Shown here: one piece after another, positions 1 to 8,709 of the stretch | Layout: the number at the start of each line of letters is the position of its first letter | Numbering within the stretch: the stretch's first letter is position 1 | Assembly: GCF_002531575.1 (NCBI RefSeq) | Contig: NZ_NWTI01000002.1 | Span: 1 to 64,000, forward strand | Length of the DNA: 64,000 nt | Reading direction: 5' to 3' | DNA from: Bradyrhizobium sp. Y36 | GTDB lineage: Bacteria; Pseudomonadota; Alphaproteobacteria; Rhizobiales; Xanthobacteraceae | Position numbers and translations under genes: made by a program | Notes under the pieces: model-generated | The model's input: the letters and a program-made list of their open reading frames with translations, nothing else | Databases searched by the model: none | What the model was told of the DNA's origin: nothing

Positions 1-1390
1 CGCCGTCACGCTGAGGAGCTCGACGGGTGCGGATCTGAGCGTCACCGGCAAGGCCGACCTGCTCAAGGCCCTCGCCCTGACAACGGCTGTCGGCGGCGGC
101 AACGCTACCGTGAACGTCAACCGGACCACGAGCTCGGCCTCGCTGGGTGCGGAGATCTCGGACGGTTCGACGCTGAACGTCGACGGTCACGTCATCACCT
201 TCAAGAACGCGCCGATCCCGGGTTCGACCGGTGCTCCGAGCGTTCCGACCGGGTTTGGTGCGAGCGGCAACGTTCTCACCGACGGCGCCGGCAACTCGAC
301 GGTCTATCTGCAGGGCGGCACGGTCAACGACGTCTTGAAGGCGATCGACCTTGCCACCGGCGTGCAGACCGCGACGGTCAATGCCAACGGCACCGCGACG
401 GTCGCGACCGCCACCGGCCAGACCAACTCGTCGATCAACGCCTCCGGCCAGCTCAAGCTCTCCACCGGCGTCAACGCCGATCTGTCCGTCACCGGCACCG
501 GCAACGCGCTGAACGTGCTCGGCCTCGCCGGCAATACCGGGACCTCGACGGCCTTCACCGCGGCGCGTACCTCCGGCGTCGGCGGCCTCACCGGCAAGAC
601 CTTGACCTTCTCCTCCTTCAACGGCGGCACGGCGGTCAACGTCACCTTCGGCGACGGCACCAACGGCACGGTCAAGACGCTCGATCAGCTCAACAGCAAG
701 CTGCAGGCCAACAACCTGACGGCGACGATCGACGCCAACGGCCTGCTGACGGTCTCCACCACCAACGACTACGCGTCCTCGACCATCGGTTCGAACGCTG
801 CAGGTGGTGCGATCGGCGGCACGCTGACCACGGCTCTGACGTTCTCGACGGCTTCCACTCCCGTCGCGGACACGGTTGCCCAGACCTCGCGTGCGAACCT
901 GGTCAACCAGTACAACAACATCCTGAACCAGATCGACTCGACCGCCCAGGACTCCTCGTTCAACGGCGTCAACCTCTTGAACGGCGATCAGCTCAAGCTG
1001 GTGTTCGACGAGACTGCGAAGTCGAGCCTCAGCATCACCGGCGTGACCTACAACTCCAAGGGTCTGGGCCTCGCTGCGCTGACCAGCGGTGTCGACTTCA
1101 TCGACAACGCTGCCACCAACAAGGTGCTGACCAACCTGAACGCGGCGTCGAGCACGCTGCGCTCGGAAGCTTCGGCTCTGGGCTCGAACCTGACGATCGT
1201 GCAGGTTCGTCAGGACTTCAACAAGAACCTGATCAACGTGCTGCAGACCGGCTCGTCCAACCTGACGCTAGCCGACACCAACGTCGAAGCGGCCAACAGC
1301 CAGGCGCTGTCGACCCGCCAGTCCATCGCGGTCTCCGCGCTGTCGCTGGCCAACCAGTCGCAGCAGAGCGTGCTGCAGCTGCTCCGCTAA
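1..1390 (+). CDS. fliC: Flagellin, 3' part of the gene (5' end outside window)
   Basis: This is the C-terminal part of a large flagellin, the subunit of the extracellular filament. The frame is open from base 2 and ends at TAA 1388-1390. The first codons match the middle of the next flagellin (residues about 303 onward), so about 300 N-terminal residues lie upstream. The end carries the conserved D1/D0 helices, with the segments NLTLADTNVEAANSQ and LSTRQSIAVSALSLANQS and the typical C-terminal LQLLR. The variable domain has a repeat unit with DGSTLNVDGH and TVNDVLKAIDLATGV, and a later GKTLTFSSFNGG segment resembling the flagellin IN motif. It is the first of three tandem paralogues with near-identical C-terminal parts. 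The internal ATG at 110 is not a real start. Confidence 0.95.
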   Translation, partial: AVTLRSSTGADLSVTGKADLLKALALTTAVGGGNATVNVNRTTSSASLGAEISDGSTLNVDGHVITFKNAPIPGSTGAPSVPTGFGASGNVLTDGAGNSTVYLQGGTVNDVLKAIDLATGVQTATVNANGTATVATATGQTNSSINASGQLKLSTGVNADLSVTGTGNALNVLGLAGNTGTSTAFTAARTSGVGGLTGKTLTFSSFNGGTAVNVTFGDGTNGTVKTLDQLNSKLQANNLTATIDANGLLTVSTTNDYASSTIGSNAAGGAIGGTLTTALTFSTASTPVADTVAQTSRANLVNQYNNILNQIDSTAQDSSFNGVNLLNGDQLKLVFDETAKSSLSITGVTYNSKGLGLAALTSGVDFIDNAATNKVLTNLNAASSTLRSEASALGSNLTIVQVRQDFNKNLINVLQTGSSNLTLADTNVEAANSQALSTRQSIAVSALSLANQSQQSVLQLLR

Positions 1391-1419
1391 GTCGCGGACG
1401 ACATCGCAGGCAAGATCCG

Positions 1420-1452
1420 GCGGCGGGGCTTCGGCCCCGCCGCTTTCTTTTT
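1420..1452 (+). terminator. Rho-independent terminator after flagellin 1
   Basis: A 10-bp perfect GC stem (GCGGCGGGGC at 1420-1429 with its complement at 1434-1443) closes a TTCG loop and is followed by CTTTCTTTTT. It lies about 30 bases after the stop codon. The same GC-rich stem recurs after the other two flagellin genes. Confidence 0.9.
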
Positions 1453-1510
1453 GTTTAACGCTCGCAGACCTCGAGAGGGCAGGCGCCGCTCGAAAAAGTA
1501 ACCAGCGGTT

Positions 1511-1645
1511 ATGGTTAATGGAGCGTAAGCGCCAGGAATCACCAATGATTTCAGATGGATTGTCGATCGTCTCGGCGCCTTCGACCCGCTTATGGTGAAC
1601 CGGCGCCTAACGCAGGCGACGTTCGTTTCACCCTTTGTTAGCCAT
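1511..1645. promoter_or_regulatory. Upstream region of flagellin 2 with CtrA-like half sites
   Basis: The 330-base gap before the second flagellin holds ATGGTTAA at 1511-1518 (reverse of the TTAACCAT CtrA half site) and a one-mismatch TTAGCCAT at 1638-1645, about 75 bases before the start codon. No convincing sigma-54 or sigma-70 promoter could be pinned down by eye. The link to CtrA is inference from motif similarity. Confidence 0.35.
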
Positions 1646-1720
1646 GTCGCGGCACGCTGGCCCCGTCACTCGATCCAGAAGCGATCGAACGAAGACGCGT
1701 AAGCCAGAAGGGTAAGAGTC

Positions 1721-4015
1721 ATGTCCGTTGTTCTCTCTGCGTCGGTTCGTCAGAACCTGCTTTCTCTCCAGTCCACCGCTGATCTTCTCGCCACCACACA
1801 GAACCGTCTGTCGACCGGCAAGAGCGTCAACTCGGCCCTGGACAATCCCACCAACTTCTTCACCGCACAGTCGCTCGACAACCGCGCCAGCGACATCAAC
1901 AATCTGCTCGACAGCATCGCCAACGGCGTGCAGGTGCTGCAGGCTGCCAACACCGGCCTGACCTCCCTGCAGAAGCTGATCGACAGCGCCAAGTCGATCG
2001 CCAACCAGGCGCTGCAGACCACGGTCGGCTACTCCACCAAGTCGAACGTCTCCACCACCATCTCGGGTGCGACCGCGGCCGACCTGCGCGGCACGACGTC
2101 GTTCGCCAGCGCCACCGCGAGCAGCAACGTGCTGTATAGCGGCGCGGCCGGCGGCACCACGGCGGCGACCGGCACCAGCACGCTCGGCGCCAGCATCGGC
2201 GTCTTCGCAAGCACTGGCGCAACCACCGGCGCCGGCGGTACCACGACCCTCGAAGGCACCATCACGCTGATCGCCACCAACGGCACGAGCGCCAGCGGCC
2301 TGGCCGGCAACGCCCAGCCCGCCGACGGCGACACCCTGACCGTGAACGGCAAGACCATCACCTTCCGTGCCGGCACCGCGCCGGCGGCGACCGGTGTTCC
2401 CGCCGGTTCGGGCGTCAGCGGCCACCTCGTCACCGACGGCAACGGCAACACCACCGTCTATCTCGGCAGCACCGGTACGCCTTCAACGCTTGCGACCGTC
2501 GACGATCTGCTGAGCGCGATCGATCTGGCCAGCGGCGTGAAGACGGTCTCCATCACCTCGGGTGCTGCGACGATCGCCGTGAGCGCCAGCCAGCCAGGTG
2601 CTGCGGTTTCGACCGTTGCCGGCGGCGCCGTCACGCTGAGGAGCTCGACGGGCGCGGATCTGAGCGTCACCGGCAAGGCCGACCTGCTCAAGGCGCTTGC
2701 CCTGACAACGTCGACGGGTGCGGGTAATGCCACCGTGAACGTCAACCGCACCACGAGCGCGGCTTCGCTGGGTGCAACCATCACGGACGGCTCGACGCTG
2801 AACGTCGACGGTCACGTCATCACCTTCAAGAACGCGCCGGTTCCGGGCTCGACCGGTGCTCCGAGCGTTCCGACCGGTTATGGTGCGAGCGGCAACGTCG
2901 TCACCGACGGCAACGGCAACTCGACGGTCTATCTGCAGGCCGGCACGGTCAACGACGTGCTGAAGGCGATCGACCTTGCCACCGGCGTGCAGACCGCGAC
3001 GATCAGCGCCAACGGCACCGCGACGCTTGCGACCGCCACCGGCCAGTCGAACTCGACGATCAATACGTCCGGTCAGCTCAAGATCTCGACCGGCGTCAAC
3101 GCCGACCTGTCGATCACCGGCACCGGCAATGCGCTGAACGTGTTCGGCCTTGCCGGCAACACCGGTAACGCGACCGCCTTCACCGCGGCGCGCACCTCCG
3201 GTATCGGCGGCATCGCCGGCAAGACCTTGACCTTCACCTCCTTCAACGGCGGCACGGCGGTCAACGTCACCTTCGGCGACGGCACCAACGGCACGGTCAA
3301 GACGCTCGACCAGCTCAACAACAAGCTGCAGGCCAACAACCTGTCGGCGACGATCGACGCCAACGGCCTGCTGACCATCACCGCATCCAACGACTATGCG
3401 TCCTCGACCCTCGGCTCGACGGCTGCCGGCGGTGCGATCGGCGGCACACTCACCTCGGCGCTGACCTTCTCGACCGCTTCCAACCCGGTTCAGGACGGCG
3501 TCGCCCAGACGGCGCGTGCCAATCTGGTGTCTCAGTACAACAACATTCTGAACCAGATCGACACCACCTCGCAGGACTCCTCGTTCAACGGCGTCAACCT
3601 GCTCAACGGCGACCAGCTCAAGCTGGTGTTCGACGAGACCGGCAAGTCGAGCCTGAACATCACCGGCGTGACCTACAACTCCAAGGGTCTGGGTCTTGCC
3701 TCGTTGACCGTCGGCGTCGATTTCATCGACAACGCCGCCGCCAACCGGGTGCTGACCAACCTGAACGCCGCGTCGAGCACGCTGCGCTCGGAAGCTTCGA
3801 GCCTTGGCTCGAACCTCTCGGTCGTGCAGATCCGTCAGGACTTCAACAAGAACCTGATCAACGTGCTGCAGACCGGCTCGTCCAACCTGACCCTGGCCGA
3901 CACCAACGTCGAAGCGGCCAACAGCCAGGCGCTGTCGACCCGCCAGTCCATCGCGGTCTCCGCGCTGTCGCTGGCCAACACCTCGCAGCAGAGCGTGCTG
4001 CAGCTGCTTCGCTAA
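1721..4015 (+). CDS. fliC: Flagellin, 764 aa, with duplicated variable domain
   Basis: Structural subunit of the flagellar filament, exported by the flagellar type III system. The N-terminus (residues 1-110, including LSTGKSVNSALDNPTNFF) and the C-terminus (last about 110 residues) are the conserved coiled D0/D1 helices. The 764 residues are far longer than the roughly 300-500 of ordinary flagellins because the surface-exposed middle is enlarged. Residues about 202-327 and 356-477 are two diverged copies of one unit: DGDTLTVNGKTITF versus DGSTLNVDGHVITF, TDGNGNTTVYL versus TDGNGNSTVYL, and AIDLASGVKT versus AIDLATGVQT. A third, partly related segment starts near residue 500 (GKTLTFTSFNGG). 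The ATG is preceded by AAGGG at a suitable distance. It is the middle gene of three tandem paralogues and has its own terminator, so it is probably a separate transcription unit. Confidence 0.97.
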   Translation: MSVVLSASVRQNLLSLQSTADLLATTQNRLSTGKSVNSALDNPTNFFTAQSLDNRASDINNLLDSIANGVQVLQAANTGLTSLQKLIDSAKSIANQALQTTVGYSTKSNVSTTISGATAADLRGTTSFASATASSNVLYSGAAGGTTAATGTSTLGASIGVFASTGATTGAGGTTTLEGTITLIATNGTSASGLAGNAQPADGDTLTVNGKTITFRAGTAPAATGVPAGSGVSGHLVTDGNGNTTVYLGSTGTPSTLATVDDLLSAIDLASGVKTVSITSGAATIAVSASQPGAAVSTVAGGAVTLRSSTGADLSVTGKADLLKALALTTSTGAGNATVNVNRTTSAASLGATITDGSTLNVDGHVITFKNAPVPGSTGAPSVPTGYGASGNVVTDGNGNSTVYLQAGTVNDVLKAIDLATGVQTATISANGTATLATATGQSNSTINTSGQLKISTGVNADLSITGTGNALNVFGLAGNTGNATAFTAARTSGIGGIAGKTLTFTSFNGGTAVNVTFGDGTNGTVKTLDQLNNKLQANNLSATIDANGLLTITASNDYASSTLGSTAAGGAIGGTLTSALTFSTASNPVQDGVAQTARANLVSQYNNILNQIDTTSQDSSFNGVNLLNGDQLKLVFDETGKSSLNITGVTYNSKGLGLASLTVGVDFIDNAAANRVLTNLNAASSTLRSEASSLGSNLSVVQIRQDFNKNLINVLQTGSSNLTLADTNVEAANSQALSTRQSIAVSALSLANTSQQSVLQLLR

Positions 4016-4043
4016 CAAGTATCTGAAATACTTAAGTAAAATG

Positions 4044-4078
4044 GAGCGGCGGGGCCATTTGCCCCGCCGCTCTTTTTT
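4044..4078 (+). terminator. Rho-independent terminator after flagellin 2
   Basis: A 12-bp stem (GAGCGGCGGGGC at 4044-4055 pairing with 4061-4072) with a 5-base loop is followed by six T. It lies 28 bases after the stop codon. Confidence 0.92.
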
Positions 4079-4112
4079 GCATCCGGAGGCGGGCAGGGGC
4101 GTTCATCGGCCA

Positions 4113-4144
4113 TTAACCCTATCCCTTAAACCGGCGTTAACCAT
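4113..4144 (+). promoter_or_regulatory. CtrA-type box upstream of flagellin 3
   Basis: TTAA at 4126-4129, seven bases, then TTAACCAT at 4137-4144 give an exact TTAA-N7-TTAACCAT match. A further TTAA lies at 4113-4116. The box sits about 90 bases before the third flagellin start. TTAA-N7-TTAA is the known CtrA consensus in Caulobacter, and TTAACCAT is a form reported for Rhizobiales. Binding here is inferred. Confidence 0.6.
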
Positions 4145-4234
4145 ACTTTAAAGGAGACCCCCTAAGACTGGACAAAAGCCCGCTTTGCAGACCGCGCGGC
4201 CGATTCGTATCCGGTTCAAGAGGAAGACTCGCCA

Positions 4235-6529
4235 ATGTCCAACATCGTTCTCTCGGCGTCCGTTCGCCAGAACCTGTTGTCGCTGCAGTCGACGGCCGAC
4301 TTGCTGGCCACGACGCAGGAGCGGCTGTCGACCGGCAAGAAGGTCAACACGGCGCTCGACAATCCCACCAACTTCTTCACGGCGCAGGGGCTGGACAACC
4401 GAGCGAGCGACATCAGCAACCTGCTCGACGGCATCAACAACGGCGTGCAGGTGCTGCAGGCCGCCAACACCGGCATCACCTCGCTGCAGAAGCTGATCGA
4501 CAGCGCGAAATCGATCGCCAACCAGGCGCTTCAGACCACGGTCGGCTATTCCACCAAGTCGAACGTCTCGACCACGATTCCGGGGGCGACGCCGGCCGAT
4601 TTGCGCGGCACGACCTCCTATGCCAGCGCGACCGCGAAGAGCAACGTGCTCTACACCGGTGCCGCCGGTGGCGTGACCCCGGTGACGGGAACCGCCGCAC
4701 TCGGCGCCTCTCTGGGCTCGAGCGCCGGCACATTGGTCGGATTTGCCGCGACCGCGGCCGACGGCACCACCGTGCTCAGCGGCACCGCCACGCTGGTCGG
4801 CACCACCGCGTCGACTACTTTCGGCGCTGCGCCCGCGGACGGCGACACCATCACGGTAAACGGCAAGACCATCACCTTCCGCACCGGCATCGCTCCGAGC
4901 ACGCAGCCGACCGGCTGGGGCCTCGACGCCAGCGGCCACATCGCCACCGACGGCAACGGCAATTCGATCGTCTACGAGGGAACGCCGACTGCGCCGGGCG
5001 CGACCATCAACGACGTCCTCAGCGCAATCGACCTCGCCAGCGGCGTCAAGAGTGCAACGATCAGCGCCGGCGCGGCGACCATCGCGGTCAGCGGTTCGGC
5101 CGGTCCCGTCGGCACGCTTCAGACGGCATCGTCCATCTCGGGCGGCGGCCAGGTGACGCTGAAGAGCTCGACCGGCGCCGATCTGAGCGTGACGGGCAAG
5201 GCTGACTTCCTCAACAAGCTTGGCCTGACATCCGCCACCGGTGCGGGCAACGCGAGCGTGACTGCGAACCGCTCGACCACCGCGGGCTCGCTCGGCACTC
5301 TCGTTCAAGACGGCTCGACCCTGAACATCGACGGTCACACCATCACCTTCAAAAACGCACAGACGCCGCAATCGGCGACGAGCGTGGCCACTGGCTACGG
5401 CGTCAGCGGCAACGTCGTCACCGACGGCAACGGCAACTCGACCGTCTATCTCCAGAGCGCGACGCTGACCGACCTTCTCAATGCGGTCGACCTCGCCACC
5501 GGCGTCAAGACGGCGAATATCTTCAACGGCGCGGCGGCACTGTCGACCACCGCGGGCCAGATCCCGTCCTCGGTCAACAGCAGCGGTCAGCTGGCGCTCT
5601 CCACTGGCATCAACGCCGATCTCTCGATCACCGGCACCGGCAATGCCCTCAGCGCGTTCGGACTCAGCGGCAACACGGGAACGGCGACCGCCTTCACCGC
5701 GGCGCGGACCTCCGGCGTCGGCGGCGTCAGCGGCAAGACCCTGACCTTCTCCTCCTTCAACGGCGGCACGCCGGTGAACGTCACCTTCGGCGACGGCACC
5801 AACGGCACCGTCAAGACGCTCGACCAGCTCAATGTGCAGCTGCAGGCCAACCATTTGACGGCGACGATCGATGCCAACGGCGTGCTGACGGTCACCACCG
5901 TCAACGAATACGCGTCCTCGACCCTCGGTTCGACGGCCGCGGGCGGCGCGGTCGGCGGTACGCTCACCGGCGTGCTCGCCTTCACCACCGCGCAGCCGCC
6001 GGTTCAGGATCCCGTCGCGCAGACCGCGCGTTCGAGCCTGGTCAGCCAGTTCAACAACATCCTGGCCCAGATCGACACGACCTCGCAGGACTCGTCCTTC
6101 AACGGCATCAACCTGCTCAACGGCGATACGCTGAAGCTGGTCTTCAACGAGACCGGCAGCTCCACGCTCGGCATCAACGGTGTCGTGTTCAACGCGGCCG
6201 GCCTCGGCCTCAGCAATCTCGTCCCCGGCACGGACTTCATCGACAACGGCGCCACCAACAAGGTGCTGGCCAGCCTGAATGCCGCCTCGAGCAGGCTGCG
6301 CTCGGAAGGATCATCGCTCGGTTCGAACCTCTCGATCGTGCAGGTGCGTCAGGACTTCTCCAAGAACCTGATCAACGTGCTGCAGACCGGCTCGTCCAAC
6401 CTGACGCTCGCCGACACCAACGAGGAAGCGGCGAACAGCCAGGCGCTGTCGACCCGACAGTCGATCGCGGTCTCCGCGTTGTCGCTGGCGAACCAGTCGC
6501 AGCAGAGCGTGCTGCAGCTGCTCCGCTAA
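4235..6529 (+). CDS. fliC: Flagellin, 764 aa, third tandem copy
   Basis: Filament subunit paralogous to the preceding gene over its whole length and also 764 residues. It has the same N-terminal block (LSTGKKVNTALDNPTNFF), two diverged middle repeat units (DGDTITVNGKTITF and DGSTLNIDGHTITF) and the same C-terminal block. It differs most in the middle, and at NEEAANSQ where the other two copies read NVEAANSQ. The start ATG has GAGGAAG upstream. Its own CtrA-type box and terminator suggest independent transcription. Which copy builds the proximal and which the distal filament cannot be told from sequence. Confidence 0.97.
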   Translation: MSNIVLSASVRQNLLSLQSTADLLATTQERLSTGKKVNTALDNPTNFFTAQGLDNRASDISNLLDGINNGVQVLQAANTGITSLQKLIDSAKSIANQALQTTVGYSTKSNVSTTIPGATPADLRGTTSYASATAKSNVLYTGAAGGVTPVTGTAALGASLGSSAGTLVGFAATAADGTTVLSGTATLVGTTASTTFGAAPADGDTITVNGKTITFRTGIAPSTQPTGWGLDASGHIATDGNGNSIVYEGTPTAPGATINDVLSAIDLASGVKSATISAGAATIAVSGSAGPVGTLQTASSISGGGQVTLKSSTGADLSVTGKADFLNKLGLTSATGAGNASVTANRSTTAGSLGTLVQDGSTLNIDGHTITFKNAQTPQSATSVATGYGVSGNVVTDGNGNSTVYLQSATLTDLLNAVDLATGVKTANIFNGAAALSTTAGQIPSSVNSSGQLALSTGINADLSITGTGNALSAFGLSGNTGTATAFTAARTSGVGGVSGKTLTFSSFNGGTPVNVTFGDGTNGTVKTLDQLNVQLQANHLTATIDANGVLTVTTVNEYASSTLGSTAAGGAVGGTLTGVLAFTTAQPPVQDPVAQTARSSLVSQFNNILAQIDTTSQDSSFNGINLLNGDTLKLVFNETGSSTLGINGVVFNAAGLGLSNLVPGTDFIDNGATNKVLASLNAASSRLRSEGSSLGSNLSIVQVRQDFSKNLINVLQTGSSNLTLADTNEEAANSQALSTRQSIAVSALSLANQSQQSVLQLLR

Positions 6530-6562
6530 TTCAGAGAGCCAGGATCGCAATTCGAGATTTCG

Positions 6563-6591
6563 CGGCGGGGCTAACGCCCCGCCGTTCTTTT
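6563..6591 (+). terminator. Rho-independent terminator after flagellin 3
   Basis: A 9-bp stem (CGGCGGGGC 6563-6571 with GCCCCGCCG 6576-6584) and a TAAC loop are followed by TTCTTTT, 33 bases after the stop codon. Confidence 0.9.
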
Positions 6592-6823
6592 GAGGGAGAT
6601 CGCTAAGACAAGATTAGCTGAGATCGGCGCGCATCACGCGAAGCAAGTTTACTTCGTGCATGCGTGGATCTAGCGTTGCGCTGACGAAGAGCTCCGCGAC
6701 CCGTAATTATCCGGAGTGCTTCCAAGCACAACACGTAAGCAAATCTTAAGCGGTGCTGCCTAGGGTTGGGAAAGAAATCCTTAAGCGCGTACAACGCGCT
6801 AGGTAACCTCCAGGGTGTGATTG

Positions 6824-7192
6824 ATGTCGAATTCCGCTGCCTCGGCTTATGCGCGTGTTGCAACGACCACCGCATCTCCTCGCGACATCGAGGCGCAGAC
6901 CCTGCTGAAGGCCGCGAACAAGCTCCAGGATGCGGTGAACAACGCCGATCCGCTCAGCGAGCAGACCATGCAGGCCCTGATGTTCAACCGCAAGCTCTGG
7001 ACCATTTTCCTGAGCGAAGCGATGCGCGACAACAACCCGCAGCCGATCGACGTCCGGCAGAAGATCGCCAACATCAGCGTGTTCGTGCTGAGCCAGACCG
7101 CCGCGCTGCAGATGAGCCCGCAGTTCGATCACTTCCGTCCGCTGATCGAGATCAACCGCAACATCGCTGCCGGTTTGTCCGGGCGGCCGTGA
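6824..7192 (+). CDS. flaF: Flagellar biosynthesis regulator FlaF
   Basis: FlaF is a small cytoplasmic protein of alphaproteobacteria needed for flagellin synthesis or secretion; in Caulobacter it works with FlbT, which acts on flagellin mRNA. The 122-residue product has the family pattern: an N-terminal SAYARVATTTASPRDIEAQTL, then a helical region with NRKLWTIFLSEAMRDNNPQP and IANISVFVLSQTAALQ. The start is ATG 6824; an overlapping TTG just before it is not needed. It follows the flagellin cluster, as in Caulobacter. The usual partner flbT is not seen next to it and may lie outside the window. Confidence 0.9.
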   Translation: MSNSAASAYARVATTTASPRDIEAQTLLKAANKLQDAVNNADPLSEQTMQALMFNRKLWTIFLSEAMRDNNPQPIDVRQKIANISVFVLSQTAALQMSPQFDHFRPLIEINRNIAAGLSGRP

Positions 7193-7309
7193 CGGCTCCT
7201 CGTGATCGTCGGCATCACGAGGGTTCTGGACTGCCATCCTGCAGAAATGCGAATTTCGCGTTGACCGGTGTCGGTCAGACGCAGAGCGTCGCCATCGATC
7301 GCGTAATCG

Positions 7310-7669
7310 TCAGGCGCTGACGTCCGTGCTGAGCGGGCGCGAAGGTTCGGACTTCATGTCCAGGGCATGGAAATAGGCCCGCCGGCGCAGCATCGCTTCG
7401 TCCGGGAACTGGTTGACCACCGCTTCGGTCTTGTCGTTGACCACCTGGAAGACCATGGATGCCGACGCCTGGTCGAAAACGACCTGACGCGAGATGTTCT
7501 CGTGGCTCGGCAGATCGTTGCGCACAGGCGCGCTCGTATCCGCTGCGGCGACCGTCTGGCTCACCGGAAGATCAGTTTGCACAGCCTCGTTCGCCGCCGC
7601 GTTGGACGTCGCTACGATCTGCACGGGGGCCGGGATCCCCACCGGCCTGATGCTGAAATCTGTACTCAT
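7310..7669 (-). CDS. FlaG-like flagellar protein
   Basis: A 119-residue protein. The C-terminal half (SASMVFQVVNDKTEAVVNQFPDE) resembles the FlaG family pattern of a short beta strand, a turn and an (I/V)xxxP(D/E) ending. The N-terminal half is Ala/Val/Pro-rich and probably disordered. FlaG proteins influence filament length in several bacteria. The start is well set by AGGAGG six bases before the ATG. It lies downstream of the flgI / rod-binding / FlgN-like operon on the same strand, separated by about 160 bases with a hairpin, so it may be its own unit. The assignment rests on the short motif and the location. Confidence 0.65.
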   Translation of the reverse strand: MSTDFSIRPVGIPAPVQIVATSNAAANEAVQTDLPVSQTVAAADTSAPVRNDLPSHENISRQVVFDQASASMVFQVVNDKTEAVVNQFPDEAMLRRRAYFHALDMKSEPSRPLSTDVSA

Positions 7670-7768
7670 GGCAGCCTCCTGGTTGCCTTGATTGAGTCAA
7701 ATCCCAACCCCTCTCAATACGCAACCATGGAACGCCAAGACTGAAGACCCGGTAACGAAACGTACCTA

Positions 7769-7798
7769 ACCGCGCGACGATTTCGCCGCGCGGTTTTT
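7769..7798. terminator. GC hairpin with T-run between flaG-like gene and the flgI operon
   Basis: ACCGCGCG (7769-7776) pairs with CGCGCGGT (7787-7794) across a 10-base loop, with TTTTT at 7794-7798. The T-run is oriented for plus-strand transcripts, but both neighbours are on the minus strand. It could act partly in both directions at the end of the leftward operon. Confidence 0.4.
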
Positions 7799-7828
7799 CG
7801 TAAAATTGTCGCTTGTTCTTGCGTGCGC

Positions 7829-8326
7829 TCAGAGCGAGCGGCTGACCGCGAGCGGCGTGATGTGGCGCGGTCCTGGCGCCGCGCGGCGCCCCGCGGCCGT
7901 ATAGGTGTTCGGCACGTTGCGCTTCTGGATCTCGGCATTGACGCCGCGCACGACGCTTTCGGAGACCGCGTGTGCGGTCGCGAGCACTGTGAGATTGACC
8001 TGGAGCATCGCGCGGAACGCATCGTGGTGGCGATGCAGCGTCGAGAGCAGCTCTGGCGCGGACTTCGCGAGCTGAGGTTGATTGGCCTTCAACTGGCTGA
8101 CGGCAGCGACGTAGTTGCGCGACAGCTCCTGCTTCTTGCTCTCGAACGTCATCGCCTCGCGGACCTTGCCGGCGCGAACGAGCTCGGTCTCGCGCTCGAT
8201 CAGTCCCAGCAGCGCGTTCATCGCATCCATCAGGTCTTCGGCGAGCTTGCGCGCCTCGGCGCTGCCGGGCGCTGTGGCCGGGCGCTGGGCCTGCATCGGC
8301 TGACGTGAGGCGCTGAACTGGTTCAT
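7829..8326 (-). CDS. FlgN-like flagellar export chaperone
   Basis: A 165-residue, mostly helical cytoplasmic protein. Residues about 25-120 form a long helical region (EARKLAEDLMDAMNALLGLIERE, then FESKKQELSRNYVAAV) like FlgN-type chaperones, which keep hook-associated proteins soluble before export. The chosen ATG (MNQFSASRQ) is 11 bases after the stop of the rod-binding gene. It is the third gene of the leftward flgI operon, the position where alphaproteobacteria often carry a FlgN- or FlbY-like gene. The tail is basic and unstructured. Client proteins cannot be inferred. Confidence 0.65.
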   Translation of the reverse strand: MNQFSASRQPMQAQRPATAPGSAEARKLAEDLMDAMNALLGLIERETELVRAGKVREAMTFESKKQELSRNYVAAVSQLKANQPQLAKSAPELLSTLHRHHDAFRAMLQVNLTVLATAHAVSESVVRGVNAEIQKRNVPNTYTAAGRRAAPGPRHITPLAVSRSL

Positions 8327-8337
8327 CTCGTTGGACC

Positions 8338-8709
8338 TTATGCCGTACGAAGAGTGGTTTTTGCCTGCTGGATGATCAGGGTACGATAGACGTCCCGGGC
8401 CACGCCGACGCCGCCGGCATTGGCGAAGTTCTTGGAATATTGCTCGGTCAGCATCGAACGCCACACCCCGGTGCCCGGCGTGTCGCCGAACGGGCCTTCG
8501 CCTTTCAGGCCCGAGGTCATCTGCGAGAACATGCTGTTGAGGAACATCGCCTCGAAATCGGTGGCGGTCTTCTGCGCCTTGGCCTGCTGTTGCGGCGAGA
8601 CCTTTTGCAGCGCGGCGGCGAGATCGAAATCAGGCCGGCCGTTGCGGCTCTCGACCGAGAAGGCCGAGGAGTTGTTGATGCGCGGGGTGTTGATCGCGTT
8701 GGTCTGCAT
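8338..8709 (-). CDS. flgJ: Rod-binding protein (FlgJ N-terminal domain type)
   Basis: A 123-residue protein equivalent to only the N-terminal rod-capping domain of enterobacterial FlgJ; the muramidase domain is absent, as is usual in alphaproteobacteria. The domain spans about residues 40-120 and has the typical ATDFEAMFLNSMFSQM, then GVWRSMLTEQYSKNFANAGGVGVARDVY. It should act in the periplasm as scaffold for rod assembly. Its ATG overlaps the flgI stop codon by one base (TGATG), which points to translational coupling. Confidence 0.85.
   Translation of the reverse strand: MQTNAINTPRINNSSAFSVESRNGRPDFDLAAALQKVSPQQQAKAQKTATDFEAMFLNSMFSQMTSGLKGEGPFGDTPGTGVWRSMLTEQYSKNFANAGGVGVARDVYRTLIIQQAKTTLRTA

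Noticed and set aside
2483..4018. Long minus-strand frames opposite the flagellin genes
   Set aside because: They are present opposite each repeated flagellin because of GC-rich third positions. The products have no protein family features.
6824..7309. Possible flbT next to flaF
   Set aside because: No frame after flaF resembles FlbT; the only gene nearby is the FlaG-like one on the other strand.
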